This document shows, piece after piece, positions 1-8,045 of a stretch of DNA of 64,000 bases; position 1 is the stretch's first letter; every line of letters starts with the position of its first letter. Origin of the DNA: Jannaschia faecimaris (GTDB lineage: Bacteria > Pseudomonadota > Alphaproteobacteria > Rhodobacterales > Rhodobacteraceae); the NCBI RefSeq assembly GCF_900107415.1, contig NZ_FNPX01000008.1, forward strand, positions 62,001 to 126,000. Reading direction: 5' to 3'. Below the pieces are notes generated by a model. It did no database searches and was not told the origin of the DNA. It saw only the letters and a list, made by a program, of their open reading frames with translations. A program made the translations under genes and the position numbers.

Positions 1-407
1 TTCAGCTCGATCCCGTCGGCACCGGTCGCCTCGACCTTGGGCAGGATGGCCTTCCAGGCCTCCTCCTCGCAGGGGACCATGATCGACACGATCAGCGCGC
101 GGTCGGGGTAATCCTTCTTGACCCGTGTGATCTCGTCGAGGTTGGTTTGCAGGTCACGGTCGGTGATCAGTTCGATGTTGTTCAGGCCCAGCACGCGCCG
201 GTCGGCCCCGTGGATCACGCCGTAGCGCGGGCCGTTGACGTTCACAACGGGAGGTCCCTCGGAGCCCAACGTCTTCCAGACAACACCGCCCCATCCGGCC
301 TCGAAGGCGCGGCGGACATTGTATTCCTTGTCCGTCGGCGGCGCGGAGGCCAGCCAGAACGGATTGGGGGATTTGATGCCGAGGAAGTCGGTGGTCAGGT
401 CTGCCAT
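1..407 (-). CDS. preA: PreA, dihydropyrimidine dehydrogenase catalytic subunit (partial, 5' part only)
   Basis: The first 135 codons are present; the gene runs off the left edge. The translation starts MADLTTDFLGIKSPNPFW and continues with ASAPPTDKEYNVRRAFEAGW and GGVVWKTLG, the conserved N-terminal face of the FMN-binding dihydroorotate dehydrogenase-like barrel of NAD-dependent dihydropyrimidine dehydrogenase. In this family PreA holds FMN and iron-sulfur clusters and reduces uracil/thymine with electrons delivered by PreT, in the cytoplasm. It lies 20 nt after the methyltransferase gene on the same strand and about 1.5 kb downstream of preT, so one transcript is plausible. The ATG at 405-407 follows a purine-rich GGAGAG site. 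The C-terminal ferredoxin-like part cannot be checked. Confidence 0.88.
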   Translation of the reverse strand, partial: MADLTTDFLGIKSPNPFWLASAPPTDKEYNVRRAFEAGWGGVVWKTLGSEGPPVVNVNGPRYGVIHGADRRVLGLNNIELITDRDLQTNLDEITRVKKDYPDRALIVSIMVPCEEEAWKAILPKVEATGADGIEL

Positions 408-427
408 GTGTCTCTCCGTAGGGGGCC

Positions 428-1249
428 TCAGCCCTTTCTGAACGTGATTTCAACGGGTTGGATGTCTCCGGCCTCGACTGAGCGAGCCATGTTCGCGGCC
501 TTGTCGCCCGCCGTGTCGCCCATCAGCATCGGCAGGCCGAGGCGGGGCGGCCCATGTTCGGCGATCTGCGCCTGCATTCGGGCAAAAAAGGCCTTGGCCA
601 CCTCGCCGCGGTCGGTACGCGTCTCCAGCCGGAACCCGGCGGCCCGGGCGGCGTCGAGATAGGCCTCGGGCGTGTCGAGGAACGAGTGATCGGGTGTCGC
701 CGCCCAGGGCAGCGGGAAGTCGGGATGCTCGCCGAAGCGCATCACGTCGTATATGGCGAGTATCCCGCCGGCGTGCAGTATCCGCGCGGCCTCGGAAAAG
801 AAGCGGGGTTTATCCGGCAGGTTCATGCCCACGTGCAGAAGGGTGACCACATCAAAGCTGTCGGTTTCGAACGGCATGTCGAGCGCGCTGCCCTGGACAA
901 AGGTGATGTCCGGCCCGGTCAGCGCCGTCAGTCGTTGTGCCGTCTCGACGAACTCCGGTGTCAGGTCGAGCCCCGTGACTTGCGCCCCGTAACGTTCCGC
1001 GATGTGCCGCGCCGCGCCGCCGATGCCCGAGCCGACGTCGAGAAGGCGCGTCCGAGGCCCGAGGTCCAGCGGCTCCAGCAGCGCCTCGGTCGCGCTGAGT
1101 CCGCCGATGTGAAACTCGTCGATGGGCTTCAGGTGATCGGCGGTGATTTGCGCCTGGGGTATGCCCTCTGCGGCCAAGGCGGCCAGAATCCGGTCGTAAA
1201 GCCCGGCTTTGCCGTAGTGTTCGGAGATGCTCCGGTCAGTTTCACTCAT
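428..1249 (-). CDS. class I SAM-dependent methyltransferase
   Basis: A 273-residue protein with a Rossmann-type SAM site: LLDVGSGIGGAARHIAERYG (motif I), then VTGLDLTPEF (acidic residue for ribose) and an FDVVTLLHVGMNLPDK segment (motif IV region). The overall pattern resembles sarcosine/dimethylglycine N-methyltransferases and UbiE-like enzymes, but the substrate cannot be assigned. I chose the ATG at 1249 because a GGGG stretch sits about 9 nt upstream; an in-frame GTG five codons earlier (1264) is the alternative. It sits between preT and preA on the same strand, 20 nt from preA. It may therefore be co-transcribed with pyrimidine reduction, though no link is known to me. Confidence 0.8.
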   Translation of the reverse strand: MSETDRSISEHYGKAGLYDRILAALAAEGIPQAQITADHLKPIDEFHIGGLSATEALLEPLDLGPRTRLLDVGSGIGGAARHIAERYGAQVTGLDLTPEFVETAQRLTALTGPDITFVQGSALDMPFETDSFDVVTLLHVGMNLPDKPRFFSEAARILHAGGILAIYDVMRFGEHPDFPLPWAATPDHSFLDTPEAYLDAARAAGFRLETRTDRGEVAKAFFARMQAQIAEHGPPRLGLPMLMGDTAGDKAANMARSVEAGDIQPVEITFRKG

Positions 1250-1366
1250 ATTTTCGGTCCCCACGTTTTCGAGTGAGGGATTTTATCACAAATGCCGCGT
1301 TTCGTCGCGCTGCGGGTGGGGCGGGCCGCTCCGACTTCGGTAATATGCAAGAGCTGGCCCATTCGG

Positions 1367-1906
1367 TCAGGCGTCCGTCACGGCATCTTCCGGGACGGCC
1401 TTGGCGGCCTCCAGCCGCGCCTCGGCTTTGTCCCGTGTGGCGGAGTCGAAGTCGTCGGCATGGCGCAGGATAACGGCCTCGCCGGTCAGGTCCTGCAATC
1501 CGCGTGCAATCAGAGTGTCGAAGGCTGAATACTCGGCCGTCGCCGTCGGAAAGTCGCTGAGCGCGTTGACCGCGCCCGATTTCGTCAGCTTCATGCGCGT
1601 TCGGGTCAGGCGTTTGGCCTTGCCCAGTTCCTCACGCACCAGTTGCTCATAGGCGAATATCGTCTGAAGCGCGTCGTATTCGATCGTGCCCGGCTCTCCT
1701 TCGGTCTGGATCAGGGCAAGGCGTCGGAAGGCCGCATCGCGCACGGGCATGACGCCCATCCGGTCGGCGTTGGCCATCAGATTACGAAGCTTTTCAAGGT
1801 CTTCCATCCCATCCACGCGGGCCAGAGCGGCGTCATTGCGGGCTGCCAACTCCTTCTCGGTCAGGGCGGCGGGTTTGGGGGCGGGGGGGGATTTAGTTTT
1901 TTTCAT
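1367..1906 (-). CDS. hypothetical protein translationally coupled to preT
   Basis: A 179-residue protein starting MKKTKSPPAPKPAALTEKEL. It has a lysine/proline-rich N-terminus and a mostly helical, charged remainder; I see no signal peptide, membrane segment or catalytic motif. Its ATG overlaps the preT stop codon in an ATGA arrangement (1903-1906), which argues for real translation and coupling to preT. A longer in-frame ORF upstream only reads through preT out of frame and was discarded. I do not recognise a named family. It could be an accessory or regulatory protein of the pyrimidine-reduction operon, but that rests on position alone. Confidence 0.7.
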   Translation of the reverse strand: MKKTKSPPAPKPAALTEKELAARNDAALARVDGMEDLEKLRNLMANADRMGVMPVRDAAFRRLALIQTEGEPGTIEYDALQTIFAYEQLVREELGKAKRLTRTRMKLTKSGAVNALSDFPTATAEYSAFDTLIARGLQDLTGEAVILRHADDFDSATRDKAEARLEAAKAVPEDAVTDA

Positions 1907-3234
1907 TGGGCAACTTGGGTCAGCGTCGCGTGAATGTCCATTGCGGCATCTCGCCCCTCGGCCACGGCGGTCACCGTCAGATCTTCCCCGCCGCTGGCAC
2001 AATCACCCCCGGCCCAGACGCCGCTCAGCGATGTCCGGCCGGATCCGTCCACCGCGATTTTGCCGCGCTCCAGCGAAAGCCCTTCCACGGCTTCCATTTT
2101 CTGCCCGATGGCGCGGAACAACTGGTCCGCCTTAAGAGTCAGGCTCTCTCCGGTCGGTTTCATGTCGGCATCGACATATGCCAGCTCCACCTCTTGCAGC
2201 TGCGCGTCGCCGCGCAGGGCCACAGGCACCACACCGAACATCAGGCGCACGCCGTGGGTTGCGGCCAGGTCCTGCTCATAGCGGCTGGCGGGCATCCGAT
2301 CCTGTCCCCGGCGATAGGCGATGGTGACGGTCTCGGCCCCCAGCAGCTTGGACTGCACGGCGGCGTCCACGGCGGTCATGCCGCCGCCGATCACGACGAC
2401 GTGGCGTCCCACGGGCAGGGTGGTCAGGTCGGGCGATTGGCGCAGGGCGGCGATGAAATCGACCGCGTTCTGGGTGCCGGTCAGGTCTTCGCCCTCCAGG
2501 CCCAAGGCCCCGACGCCGCCCAGACCGATCGCAAGGAAAACTGCGTCGTGCTCGGCGCGCAGCGTGTCAAGGTTCAGGCCCTGGCCCAAGGCCTTACCCG
2601 TCTCGACGGTGATGCCGCCGATCTTGAGCAGCCAGTCCACCTCGGCCTGCGCATAATCGCCCACGGTCTTGTAGGCCGCGATGCCATACTCATTAAGCCC
2701 GCCCGCCTTGGGCCGCGCGTCGAACAGGGTGACGGCATGTCCATGCATTGCCAACCGGTGCGCCGCAGAGAGACCGGCGGGGCCAGCGCCCACGACAGCA
2801 ACCGATTTTCCGGTATCAGGGGCGCGGGTGAACGGATGCTCTCCCTCGGCCATCATGGCGTCGGTAGCGAACCGTTGCAGACGGCCGATCTCGACCGGTT
2901 TGCCCTCGGACACCTCACGCACGCAGACCTGTTCGCACAGCGTCTCGGTCGGACAGACGCGGGCGCACATACCGCCCAGGATATTCTGGTCGAAGATGGT
3001 CTTGGCGGCGGCGTCCTCCATCCCCGTGGCGATCTGGCGGATGAACAGCGGGATGTCGATGTCGGTGGGACAGGCCGTCACGCAGGGCGCGTCATGGCAG
3101 AAGTAGCACCGGTCGGCGGCGATCATCGCCTCGTGTCCGGTCAGCGGCGCGTGCAGATCGTCGAAATTGCGGGCCAGATCCTCGGCCCCCAGCCGTCCGG
3201 CACGAATGCCGTCGAGGCGCAGTGCTTCCGTCAT
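1903..3234 (-). CDS. preT: PreT, NAD(P)H-dependent electron-donor subunit of dihydropyrimidine dehydrogenase
   Basis: 443 residues. The N-terminus carries the GltD/Fer4_20-type iron-sulfur domain with two cysteine sets, C43/C46/C51/C55 and C90/C94/C100/C104. Next come an FAD-binding GAGPAG loop at about 149-154 and a second Rossmann motif (VVVIGGGMTAVDAA, near residue 280) for the pyridine nucleotide. This is the usual length and order for PreT, which passes electrons from NAD(P)H to PreA for reduction of uracil or thymine. It is the first gene of a minus-strand group (hypothetical, methyltransferase, preA). A palindrome at 3284-3301 lies just upstream. A generic glutamate synthase small-subunit-like oxidoreductase is the alternative, but nearby preA supports PreT. 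Confidence 0.9.
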   Translation of the reverse strand: MTEALRLDGIRAGRLGAEDLARNFDDLHAPLTGHEAMIAADRCYFCHDAPCVTACPTDIDIPLFIRQIATGMEDAAAKTIFDQNILGGMCARVCPTETLCEQVCVREVSEGKPVEIGRLQRFATDAMMAEGEHPFTRAPDTGKSVAVVGAGPAGLSAAHRLAMHGHAVTLFDARPKAGGLNEYGIAAYKTVGDYAQAEVDWLLKIGGITVETGKALGQGLNLDTLRAEHDAVFLAIGLGGVGALGLEGEDLTGTQNAVDFIAALRQSPDLTTLPVGRHVVVIGGGMTAVDAAVQSKLLGAETVTIAYRRGQDRMPASRYEQDLAATHGVRLMFGVVPVALRGDAQLQEVELAYVDADMKPTGESLTLKADQLFRAIGQKMEAVEGLSLERGKIAVDGSGRTSLSGVWAGGDCASGGEDLTVTAVAEGRDAAMDIHATLTQVAQ

Positions 3235-3283
3235 GGGTCTCTCCGGTTGAACTTTGTTGTGGACAGAGTGCCATGAAGTGAAA

Positions 3284-3301
3284 TTTTATCAACTGGTAAA
3301 A
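3284..3301. promoter_or_regulatory. 18-bp imperfect palindrome, candidate operator
   Basis: TTTTATCAACTGGTAAAA reads as two 9-bp half-sites matching at 7 of 9 positions. It lies in the 85-bp divergent gap between preT (minus) and the DUF1330 gene (plus), 50 bp from the preT start and 19 bp from the other start. The core resembles the TGGTnnACCA/ATCA-type half-sites bound by GntR-family regulators; that match is only an inference. Confidence 0.35.
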
Positions 3302-3319
3302 AATTGGCAGGAGAAGAAA

Positions 3320-3613
3320 ATGCCCAATGCGTACTGGGTGGCCCATGTCACCGTTACCGATCCCGACCCCTACGCACTCTATGCCAAGGGCGCGACGGAG
3401 GTATTTTCCAAGTGGAATGCGAAGGTTCTGGCCCGTGGCGGCACGGTGGTCGGGCTGGAAGGCGAAAGCTGCCCGCGCAACGTGATCATCGAGTTCGAGA
3501 GTCTGGAGGCCGCGCAGGCATGTTACGATTCGCCCGAATATCAGGCGGCGCGCAAACATCGCGTCGGCGCGGGCGAGGCGCAGATCATGCTGTTGGAGGG
3601 GGTGGAGGATTAG
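3320..3613 (+). CDS. DUF1330 domain protein
   Basis: A 97-residue protein (MPNAYWVAHVTVTDPDPY...) that fits DUF1330, a small dimeric alpha/beta-barrel (ferredoxin-like) fold without a settled function. Typical features visible are the YWVAHVTVTDPD strand, a central GG turn, and NVIIEFESLEAAQACYDSPEYQAA, the family's signature helix region. The start at 3320 is preceded by GGCAGGAGA, a good ribosome-binding site; an upstream in-frame ATG at 3254 would lack one and would run into the candidate operator. It is divergent from preT. Confidence 0.85.
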   Translation: MPNAYWVAHVTVTDPDPYALYAKGATEVFSKWNAKVLARGGTVVGLEGESCPRNVIIEFESLEAAQACYDSPEYQAARKHRVGAGEAQIMLLEGVED

Positions 3614-3714
3614 TCGCGCACCATTACCGGCACCGAACGCGCAGCGGCGCTTTGCCCCGGTACGCGAAAGAATATCCAGCTTGAGGCGGAGTTGCGCGTC
3701 TCCTAGAAGCGCAC

Positions 3715-4338
3715 ATGGCCCAAAGCGATGAACCCACCCTTATACGCCTGGCCCGTGAAAACGGTGCCCAGGTTCAACCTGAACCGATCGACCTTGGCGT
3801 GCGTGTGCGTGACTTGCGCAAGGCGCGCGGCTGGACCTTGGAACAGGCGGCCCAGCAGGCCGGGCTGGCCAGATCGACCCTGTCCAAGATCGAGAACGGT
3901 CAGATGTCGCCCACCTTCGAAGCGCTCAAGAAGCTGGCTATCGGTTTGGAGATCTCCGTTCCCCAGCTTTTCACCCCACCTTCCAAGGCGCAGGTTATGG
4001 GCCGTCGCGATATCACGGTCGCGGGCGAGGGGCAGACCCATGTGACCACGACGTACGAGCATGAATTGCTGGCATCATCGCTAACCAAAAAATCGATGCT
4101 GCCGTATCGCGCCCGCGTCCGGGCCCGATCCTTCGATGAATTCGACGGTTGGGTGCGCCACGACGGGGAGGAATTCCTCCTCGTCCTGACGGGCACCATC
4201 CGCTTGTTCCTTGAATTCTACGAACCGGTCGACATGAAGCGCGGGGACAGCGCCTATTACGACGCCTCCATGGGTCACAACGTCGTCTCAACCTCGCCCG
4301 AGGACGCGACGATCCTCTGGGTTACCAGTCTGGCGTGA
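3715..4338 (+). CDS. XRE-family transcriptional regulator with C-terminal cupin domain
   Basis: 207 residues. Residues about 27-80 form a Cro/CI-type helix-turn-helix (LGVRVRDLRKARGWTLEQAA ... STLSKIENGQMSP). Residues about 125-200 form a small cupin beta-barrel (DGEEFLLVLTGTIRLFLEFY, then KRGDSAYYDASMGH). This HTH-plus-cupin layout is typical of repressors that sense a small metabolite and act in the cytoplasm. Nearby genes do not settle the ligand; the divergent preT/DUF1330 region 400 bp away is one possible target. Its last 17 bp overlap the convergent gene ending at 4322. Confidence 0.87.
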   Translation: MAQSDEPTLIRLARENGAQVQPEPIDLGVRVRDLRKARGWTLEQAAQQAGLARSTLSKIENGQMSPTFEALKKLAIGLEISVPQLFTPPSKAQVMGRRDITVAGEGQTHVTTTYEHELLASSLTKKSMLPYRARVRARSFDEFDGWVRHDGEEFLLVLTGTIRLFLEFYEPVDMKRGDSAYYDASMGHNVVSTSPEDATILWVTSLA

Positions 4339-4714
4339 TCAGCGCGTCGCCATAGGTGCGCTTCAGGTCGATACTCTCAACCACCAAATTCGGAAAACTG
4401 GCCACAACATCGCGGAAAGCGTGTTGCCGGGCGTGGGCCTCGGCCTGCCTTACGGGGCGGTGCATCGACAGCCGCGCCAGGTTGCGACGATAGGATTCGG
4501 CATAAAGCCAATACTGGTTCGGCGTCAGGGCGGCAGCCCCGTCGCGCCCGCTGAACACGATCCGTACCCGCGCGTCGCCGGGGTCGGTGGTGTTGGGCGC
4601 ATCGAACCACGCGTAGGAGGCATCGTAGTTGCCAGAGATGTCCAAATGCGCCTGAGCGGTCGATCCGATCATAAGGGCAAGGGCGGCGGCACTTGCGAAC
4701 AGCGCGCCCTTCAT
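4322..4714 (-). CDS. secreted hypothetical protein
   Basis: 130 residues beginning with a clear Sec signal peptide (MKGALFASAAALALMIGSTA, cut likely after AQA at about residue 22), so a periplasmic or exported protein of roughly 108 residues. The mature part has many aromatic and charged residues and no motif I can name. It starts inside the last codons of the upstream gene (ATGA overlap at 4711-4714), so the two form an operon. It ends 17 bp inside the convergent regulator gene. Confidence 0.65.
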   Translation of the reverse strand: MKGALFASAAALALMIGSTAQAHLDISGNYDASYAWFDAPNTTDPGDARVRIVFSGRDGAAALTPNQYWLYAESYRRNLARLSMHRPVRQAEAHARQHAFRDVVASFPNLVVESIDLKRTYGDALITPDW

Positions 4715-5058
4715 GTGGACCGCCCCATCGGCGTCTCGGCCGTCCGGTCGTCGCCGAACCGTTTATCGTCTGACATGGCGTCTTCTCCTTCTGGGATGTA
4801 ATCGCCGCTGTCTGCCAGCGACGCGTTGTCGTGCACCGGTGCGGAATAGGCGTCAGCCGGTAGGGGACCGGCGAGAAATTCGTGCAACGTCATTTGGGCC
4901 TCGTCCACGTCAATGCCTTGATTTTTGGCAATTCGCTTGGCCAGTTCGGCGGTGGAGCCGTCGGCGGCCTCAAGATCAGCGTCCGTCAACTCGGGGTAGT
5001 TCGACAGGAGCGGGTCGCGGAACGGGATCCAGTTCTCGGTGAATTCTTTGCGGCTCAT
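4711..5058 (-). CDS. CsbD-like small stress protein (weak match)
   Basis: A 115-residue, acidic, hydrophilic protein. Residues about 8-65 (ENWIPFRDPLL, then ELTDADLEAADGSTAELAKR and GIDVDEAQMTLHEFL) follow the W...LTDDDL...G....L...I....G....EA pattern of CsbD-family general stress proteins. The remaining 50 residues are low-complexity and probably disordered. CsbD proteins are induced by general stress, with no known enzymatic role. It is first in a two-gene operon with the secreted protein at 4322. The assignment rests on spacing of a few residues, so treat it as tentative. Confidence 0.55.
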   Translation of the reverse strand: MSRKEFTENWIPFRDPLLSNYPELTDADLEAADGSTAELAKRIAKNQGIDVDEAQMTLHEFLAGPLPADAYSAPVHDNASLADSGDYIPEGEDAMSDDKRFGDDRTAETPMGRST

Positions 5059-5160
5059 GTTGTTTCCTTTCCTTTCGAAGGAAACGCCGACCGGCGGGGC
5101 AGGGTTCCGGTGCCACCAGCTTAAACCGGTGGGTCCGGTTCTGTCACTTACGCAAAAGGA

Positions 5161-6174
5161 TTAGGCGAACATCGCTTCCAAATCGACGGAGGACTCGTTC
5201 CCGATCCGGTCGAAGTCCCGATCAAGAAAAGCATCCGCCGCGCGGTGCCCGGCGGTGCGCAGTTGCGCCATCACGATCGGATTGGCGACCGTCTTGGTAG
5301 CGACCGAAAGCTGCCGCATCAGCGGATCGTCGGCGACCATGTGGACCAGCACATCCTTCATGGCATCCGAAGGAATCTTGCCCGAACGGGTCAGCCGCTG
5401 AACGAATTCGATCGCGCGCAATTCGCGCAAGAGCGAACTGTTGAAGCTGATCTCGTTGATGCGGTTCTGGATGTCGCGCGCCGTGACCGGCAGTTCGGGC
5501 CGTTCCAGAGGATTGATGTTCACGACCAGAATGTCGCGCGGCAAATGCGGCTCGAACAGCGGAAACAGCGCGGGGTTCCCAGTATAGCCACCGTCCCAGA
5601 AAAACTCGCCCTCGATTTCGACGGCGGGGAAGAGCGTGGGCAGGCAGGCGGAGGCCAAGATGGAGTCGACGCCGATCGTCTCTCCGGTGAAGATCTTGAT
5701 CTTGCCGGTGCGCACGTTGGTCGCGCAGATGCAGAATTGCGGCCCCTTGTCGGAGCAGATGGTCTCGAAATCCATTCCGTCCACGATCTTGCGCAGCGCC
5801 TGTTCCGAAAGACTGCCGGTCAGATACGGCGACACCGTGCGGCCCAGGCCGTCCGACATTTGGTAGAGGGGCGACATCTCGATCGCCTGGCTGATCGCCA
5901 TGGGCGAGAACGCGTCCAGCCAGGGTGCCAGCCGCTCATCCGTTTCCGCGCCGATGTCCGTCCACAGGTTTTCCAGCGTCTCGCGCGCCAGTTCACGGCT
6001 GCCGTGGGCCAGTCCGCGTTTCACAGCCGCCCCATTCAGCGCCCCGGCCGAGGTGCCCGAGATGGCCGCGATTTCCAGCCGCTCGTCCGTGAGAATGCGA
6101 TCCAGGACACCCCAGGTGAACGCCCCGTGCGCGCCGCCACCCTGAAGCGCCAGGTTGATCCGCTTTGGCGTCAC
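5161..6174 (-). CDS. patatin-like phospholipase family protein
   Basis: 337 residues with the patatin catalytic dyad. The oxyanion loop is QGGGAHGAF at 11-19, the nucleophile elbow is GTSAG with Ser42, and the aspartate is in WDGGYTGNP (Asp194). Such enzymes hydrolyse acyl esters of phospholipids or related lipids, and some act on polyhydroxyalkanoate granules. No signal peptide is seen, so it is cytoplasmic or peripheral to the membrane. Its start overlaps the end of the AhpD-like gene by 4 nt and it closes a run that begins with 3-hydroxybutyrate dehydrogenase. That hints at a role near storage-polymer or ketone metabolism, but this is inference. Confidence 0.9.
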   Translation of the reverse strand: MTPKRINLALQGGGAHGAFTWGVLDRILTDERLEIAAISGTSAGALNGAAVKRGLAHGSRELARETLENLWTDIGAETDERLAPWLDAFSPMAISQAIEMSPLYQMSDGLGRTVSPYLTGSLSEQALRKIVDGMDFETICSDKGPQFCICATNVRTGKIKIFTGETIGVDSILASACLPTLFPAVEIEGEFFWDGGYTGNPALFPLFEPHLPRDILVVNINPLERPELPVTARDIQNRINEISFNSSLLRELRAIEFVQRLTRSGKIPSDAMKDVLVHMVADDPLMRQLSVATKTVANPIVMAQLRTAGHRAADAFLDRDFDRIGNESSVDLEAMFA

Positions 6175-6737
6175 CCACGCTCTCCCGAAATTTTTCGCAG
6201 CGTTTGCAGGTCGCAGGTCGTGGCGTGGCCCATCGCGCGCTTGATACCGGGTAGCAGCGCCGCGCCGTTCATCGCGAATGACAATTCGATCAGCCCGCGC
6301 TGGCCATAGAAGTGCATGACTTCCTCACGCGCCTCGGGGTCGTCGGTCCGGTCGCGGGTGACGGCGTCTGAAAGACGGATGATCGCGGGCATGGGCGCGG
6401 GCAGGGACTGATCGGCAGCCAGGATCGCATCGATGGTCGCGGGCTTCAGGCCAGCGCGGCGGGCCAAGGAGATTTCCGCTTCTACGCAACTGCCGCAATC
6501 GGCGGCCAACGCCCCGCGCAGTCGGGCGGCGGCATGAGCATCGGCGGGCAGATGAGTGACCGGATCGAGAAAGCCAAAAATCCGTTTGTAGCGGCGCAGA
6601 AGCCCCAGATCGGCATCGGCAATCCGCCGGACATAGAGCAGCGAAACACCCAGTCGTTCCTCGGCCCGCTCGATCAGCACAATCGCAATGCGCTGGGCCA
6701 GCGATGGTTTGCGAGCCGCGGCCGGGCGGTCAGCCAT
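6171..6737 (-). CDS. carboxymuconolactone decarboxylase / AhpD-like family protein
   Basis: 188 residues, mostly helical. The CGSC motif (Cys81, Cys84) followed by VEAEISLARRAGL matches the AhpD-type redox-active helix of the CMD fold, where the two cysteines form a reversible disulfide used in peroxide defence. It overlaps the pentapeptide-repeat gene by 8 nt upstream and the patatin gene by 4 nt downstream, so the three are likely translated from one message. The electron donor and true substrate are unknown. Confidence 0.8.
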   Translation of the reverse strand: MADRPAAARKPSLAQRIAIVLIERAEERLGVSLLYVRRIADADLGLLRRYKRIFGFLDPVTHLPADAHAAARLRGALAADCGSCVEAEISLARRAGLKPATIDAILAADQSLPAPMPAIIRLSDAVTRDRTDDPEAREEVMHFYGQRGLIELSFAMNGAALLPGIKRAMGHATTCDLQTLRKISGERG

Positions 6738-7053
6738 CGGTCCACTTCTTCAGTAGGTCCGATACCAGAACGCCGTCGATAGTCATCCCTTCCAGATTGG
6801 CATCGCAGATCGCGAAGCCCGAGAGATTGGCGTGATCGAGAGTGGCCCCCGACAGGTTCACGTCGTGAAACCGCGTCGCGGCCAGATTGACGTTCGAGAA
6901 GGTCATTCCTTCGGCGTTCACGTCGTTCAGGCGCGCGCCCATCAGGTGGCTGTCCTCGATCTGCGCCTCCTTCAGGCTGACGCGCGTAAAGGTGGAACCG
7001 TCCAGAACCCGGTTTTCGATTGAAAGTGGTGTCTGTTTCACATTGCTGTCCAT
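6730..7053 (-). CDS. pentapeptide-repeat protein
   Basis: A 107-residue protein built almost entirely from A(D/N)LXX-type five-residue repeats between residues 15 and 95 (for example NVNLAATRFHDVNLSGATLD), which fold as a right-handed beta-helix. The short length leaves room for little else. Some family members mimic DNA and protect gyrase, but most have no known role. The ATG at 7053 lies inside the end of bdhA (16-nt overlap); a longer in-frame extension to 7107 would read further into bdhA and is less likely. Confidence 0.85.
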   Translation of the reverse strand: MDSNVKQTPLSIENRVLDGSTFTRVSLKEAQIEDSHLMGARLNDVNAEGMTFSNVNLAATRFHDVNLSGATLDHANLSGFAICDANLEGMTIDGVLVSDLLKKWTDG

Positions 7054-7811
7054 CCGCCATCGACGCTGATCGTCGTGCCGGTAATTTGAGAGGCGTGGTC
7101 CGAACACAGGAACAGCGCGGTGCCGCCCAGTTGATCGATGGTGGCGAATTCCTTGGAAGGTTGACGATCCAGCAGGACTTCCTTGATCGCCGTCTCCCGG
7201 TCCATGTCGTACTTCTTCATCGTGTCGGGGATCTGCGATTCGATCAGCGGGGTCAGCACGTAGCCGGGACAGATGGCGTTGGCGGTTATCGGTTCCTGCG
7301 CGGTTTCAAGCGCCACGACCTTGGTCATGCCGACGATCCCGTGCTTGGCGGCGACATAGGCCGATTTGTACGGCGAGGCCCGCAGCCCGTGCGCGGACGC
7401 GATGTTGATCACCCGGCCCCAGCCCGCCTTGCGCATCATCGGCAGCGCGGCAGCCGTCGTATGAAACGCCGAGGACATGTTGATCGCGATGATCGCGTCC
7501 CACTTGTCGGCCGGAAACTCGTCGATTCCGGCGACATGCTGGATGCCCGCGTTGTTGACCAGGATGTCGCAGGCCCCGGCCTTCTCGATCAGGGCGCGGG
7601 CGTCGTCCCCCTTGGACATGTCCGCCTGAATGTAGCGCACGTCGACCCCGTGCGCGGCGGCCAGTTCCTCCGCAAGGGCGTGGTCTGCCTTGTTGTCGGT
7701 GAAAGAGTTCAGCACGACGTTCAGGCCGGCCCCGGCAAAGCTGCGCGCGATACCGAGACCGATGCCCGAGTTTGATCCCGTGATGACGGCGGTTTTTCCC
7801 TGAAGCGACAT
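7038..7811 (-). CDS. bdhA: 3-hydroxybutyrate dehydrogenase (short-chain dehydrogenase)
   Basis: 257 residues. The NAD-binding TGSNSGIGLG motif is at the N-terminus, NNAG follows at about residue 90, and the catalytic Ser of INIASAHG is paired with YVAAKHG. The helical insertion with QIPDTMKKYDMDRE and the QPSKEFATIDQLG segment are characteristic of D-3-hydroxybutyrate dehydrogenase, which interconverts 3-hydroxybutyrate and acetoacetate in poly-3-hydroxybutyrate and ketone metabolism. The start at 7811 gives the family's usual length; the ORF extends 57 codons upstream through non-conserved sequence. It heads the operon with the pentapeptide, AhpD-like and patatin genes. Confidence 0.9.
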   Translation of the reverse strand: MSLQGKTAVITGSNSGIGLGIARSFAGAGLNVVLNSFTDNKADHALAEELAAAHGVDVRYIQADMSKGDDARALIEKAGACDILVNNAGIQHVAGIDEFPADKWDAIIAINMSSAFHTTAAALPMMRKAGWGRVINIASAHGLRASPYKSAYVAAKHGIVGMTKVVALETAQEPITANAICPGYVLTPLIESQIPDTMKKYDMDRETAIKEVLLDRQPSKEFATIDQLGGTALFLCSDHASQITGTTISVDGGWTAM

Positions 7812-7962
7812 GGCGTTTTCCTTGAAGTCCTGTTTATGGGGACTGGACCATAAATGCTGCGTCTGCGAAAGGCGGGGACAGTGCACAACCGGGTGATCCC
7901 GCCTCCCCGTCCTGTTGAGATTTCCCGACGCATGGCAGCCTGCGAGCGAGTCTGCAAACCAC

Positions 7963-7990
7963 AAAAAAAAACGCCGGCACAAGGCCGGCG
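7963..7990 (-). terminator. intrinsic terminator of the small-RNA candidate
   Basis: Stem CGCCGGC/GCCGGCG around a 5-nt loop, followed on the minus strand by nine consecutive U residues (positions 7971 down to 7963). This is a textbook Rho-independent terminator, facing away from the binding-protein gene and toward bdhA. Confidence 0.8.
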
Positions 7991-8039
7991 CTAAGTCATT
8001 GAGGCAGGTTTCATACAGGCAAGAAACCTATCGAGCAGT
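7963..8039 (-). ncRNA. candidate small RNA, about 77 nt
   Basis: The minus strand shows a complete transcription unit with no ORF. It has a sigma70-like promoter with ideal 17-bp spacing (8046-8074), a 7-bp perfect stem with a 10-nt loop (8006-8012 pairing 8023-8029), then a 7-bp GC-rich stem with a 5-nt loop (7972-7978 pairing 7984-7990) ending in nine U residues. The 340-bp gap between divergent bdhA and the binding-protein gene contains no minus-strand gene upstream that the terminator could serve. The transcript start is estimated, and I do not recognise a named family. Confidence 0.6.
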
Positions 8040-8045
8040 GATGCC

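Noticed and set aside
428-1276. Long plus-strand ORF (240 codons) opposite the methyltransferase
   Set aside because: Its translation is a shadow of the methyltransferase and has no family motif.
1906-3276. 456-codon plus-strand ORF opposite preT
   Set aside because: Antisense shadow of preT; composition follows the codon positions of the real gene.
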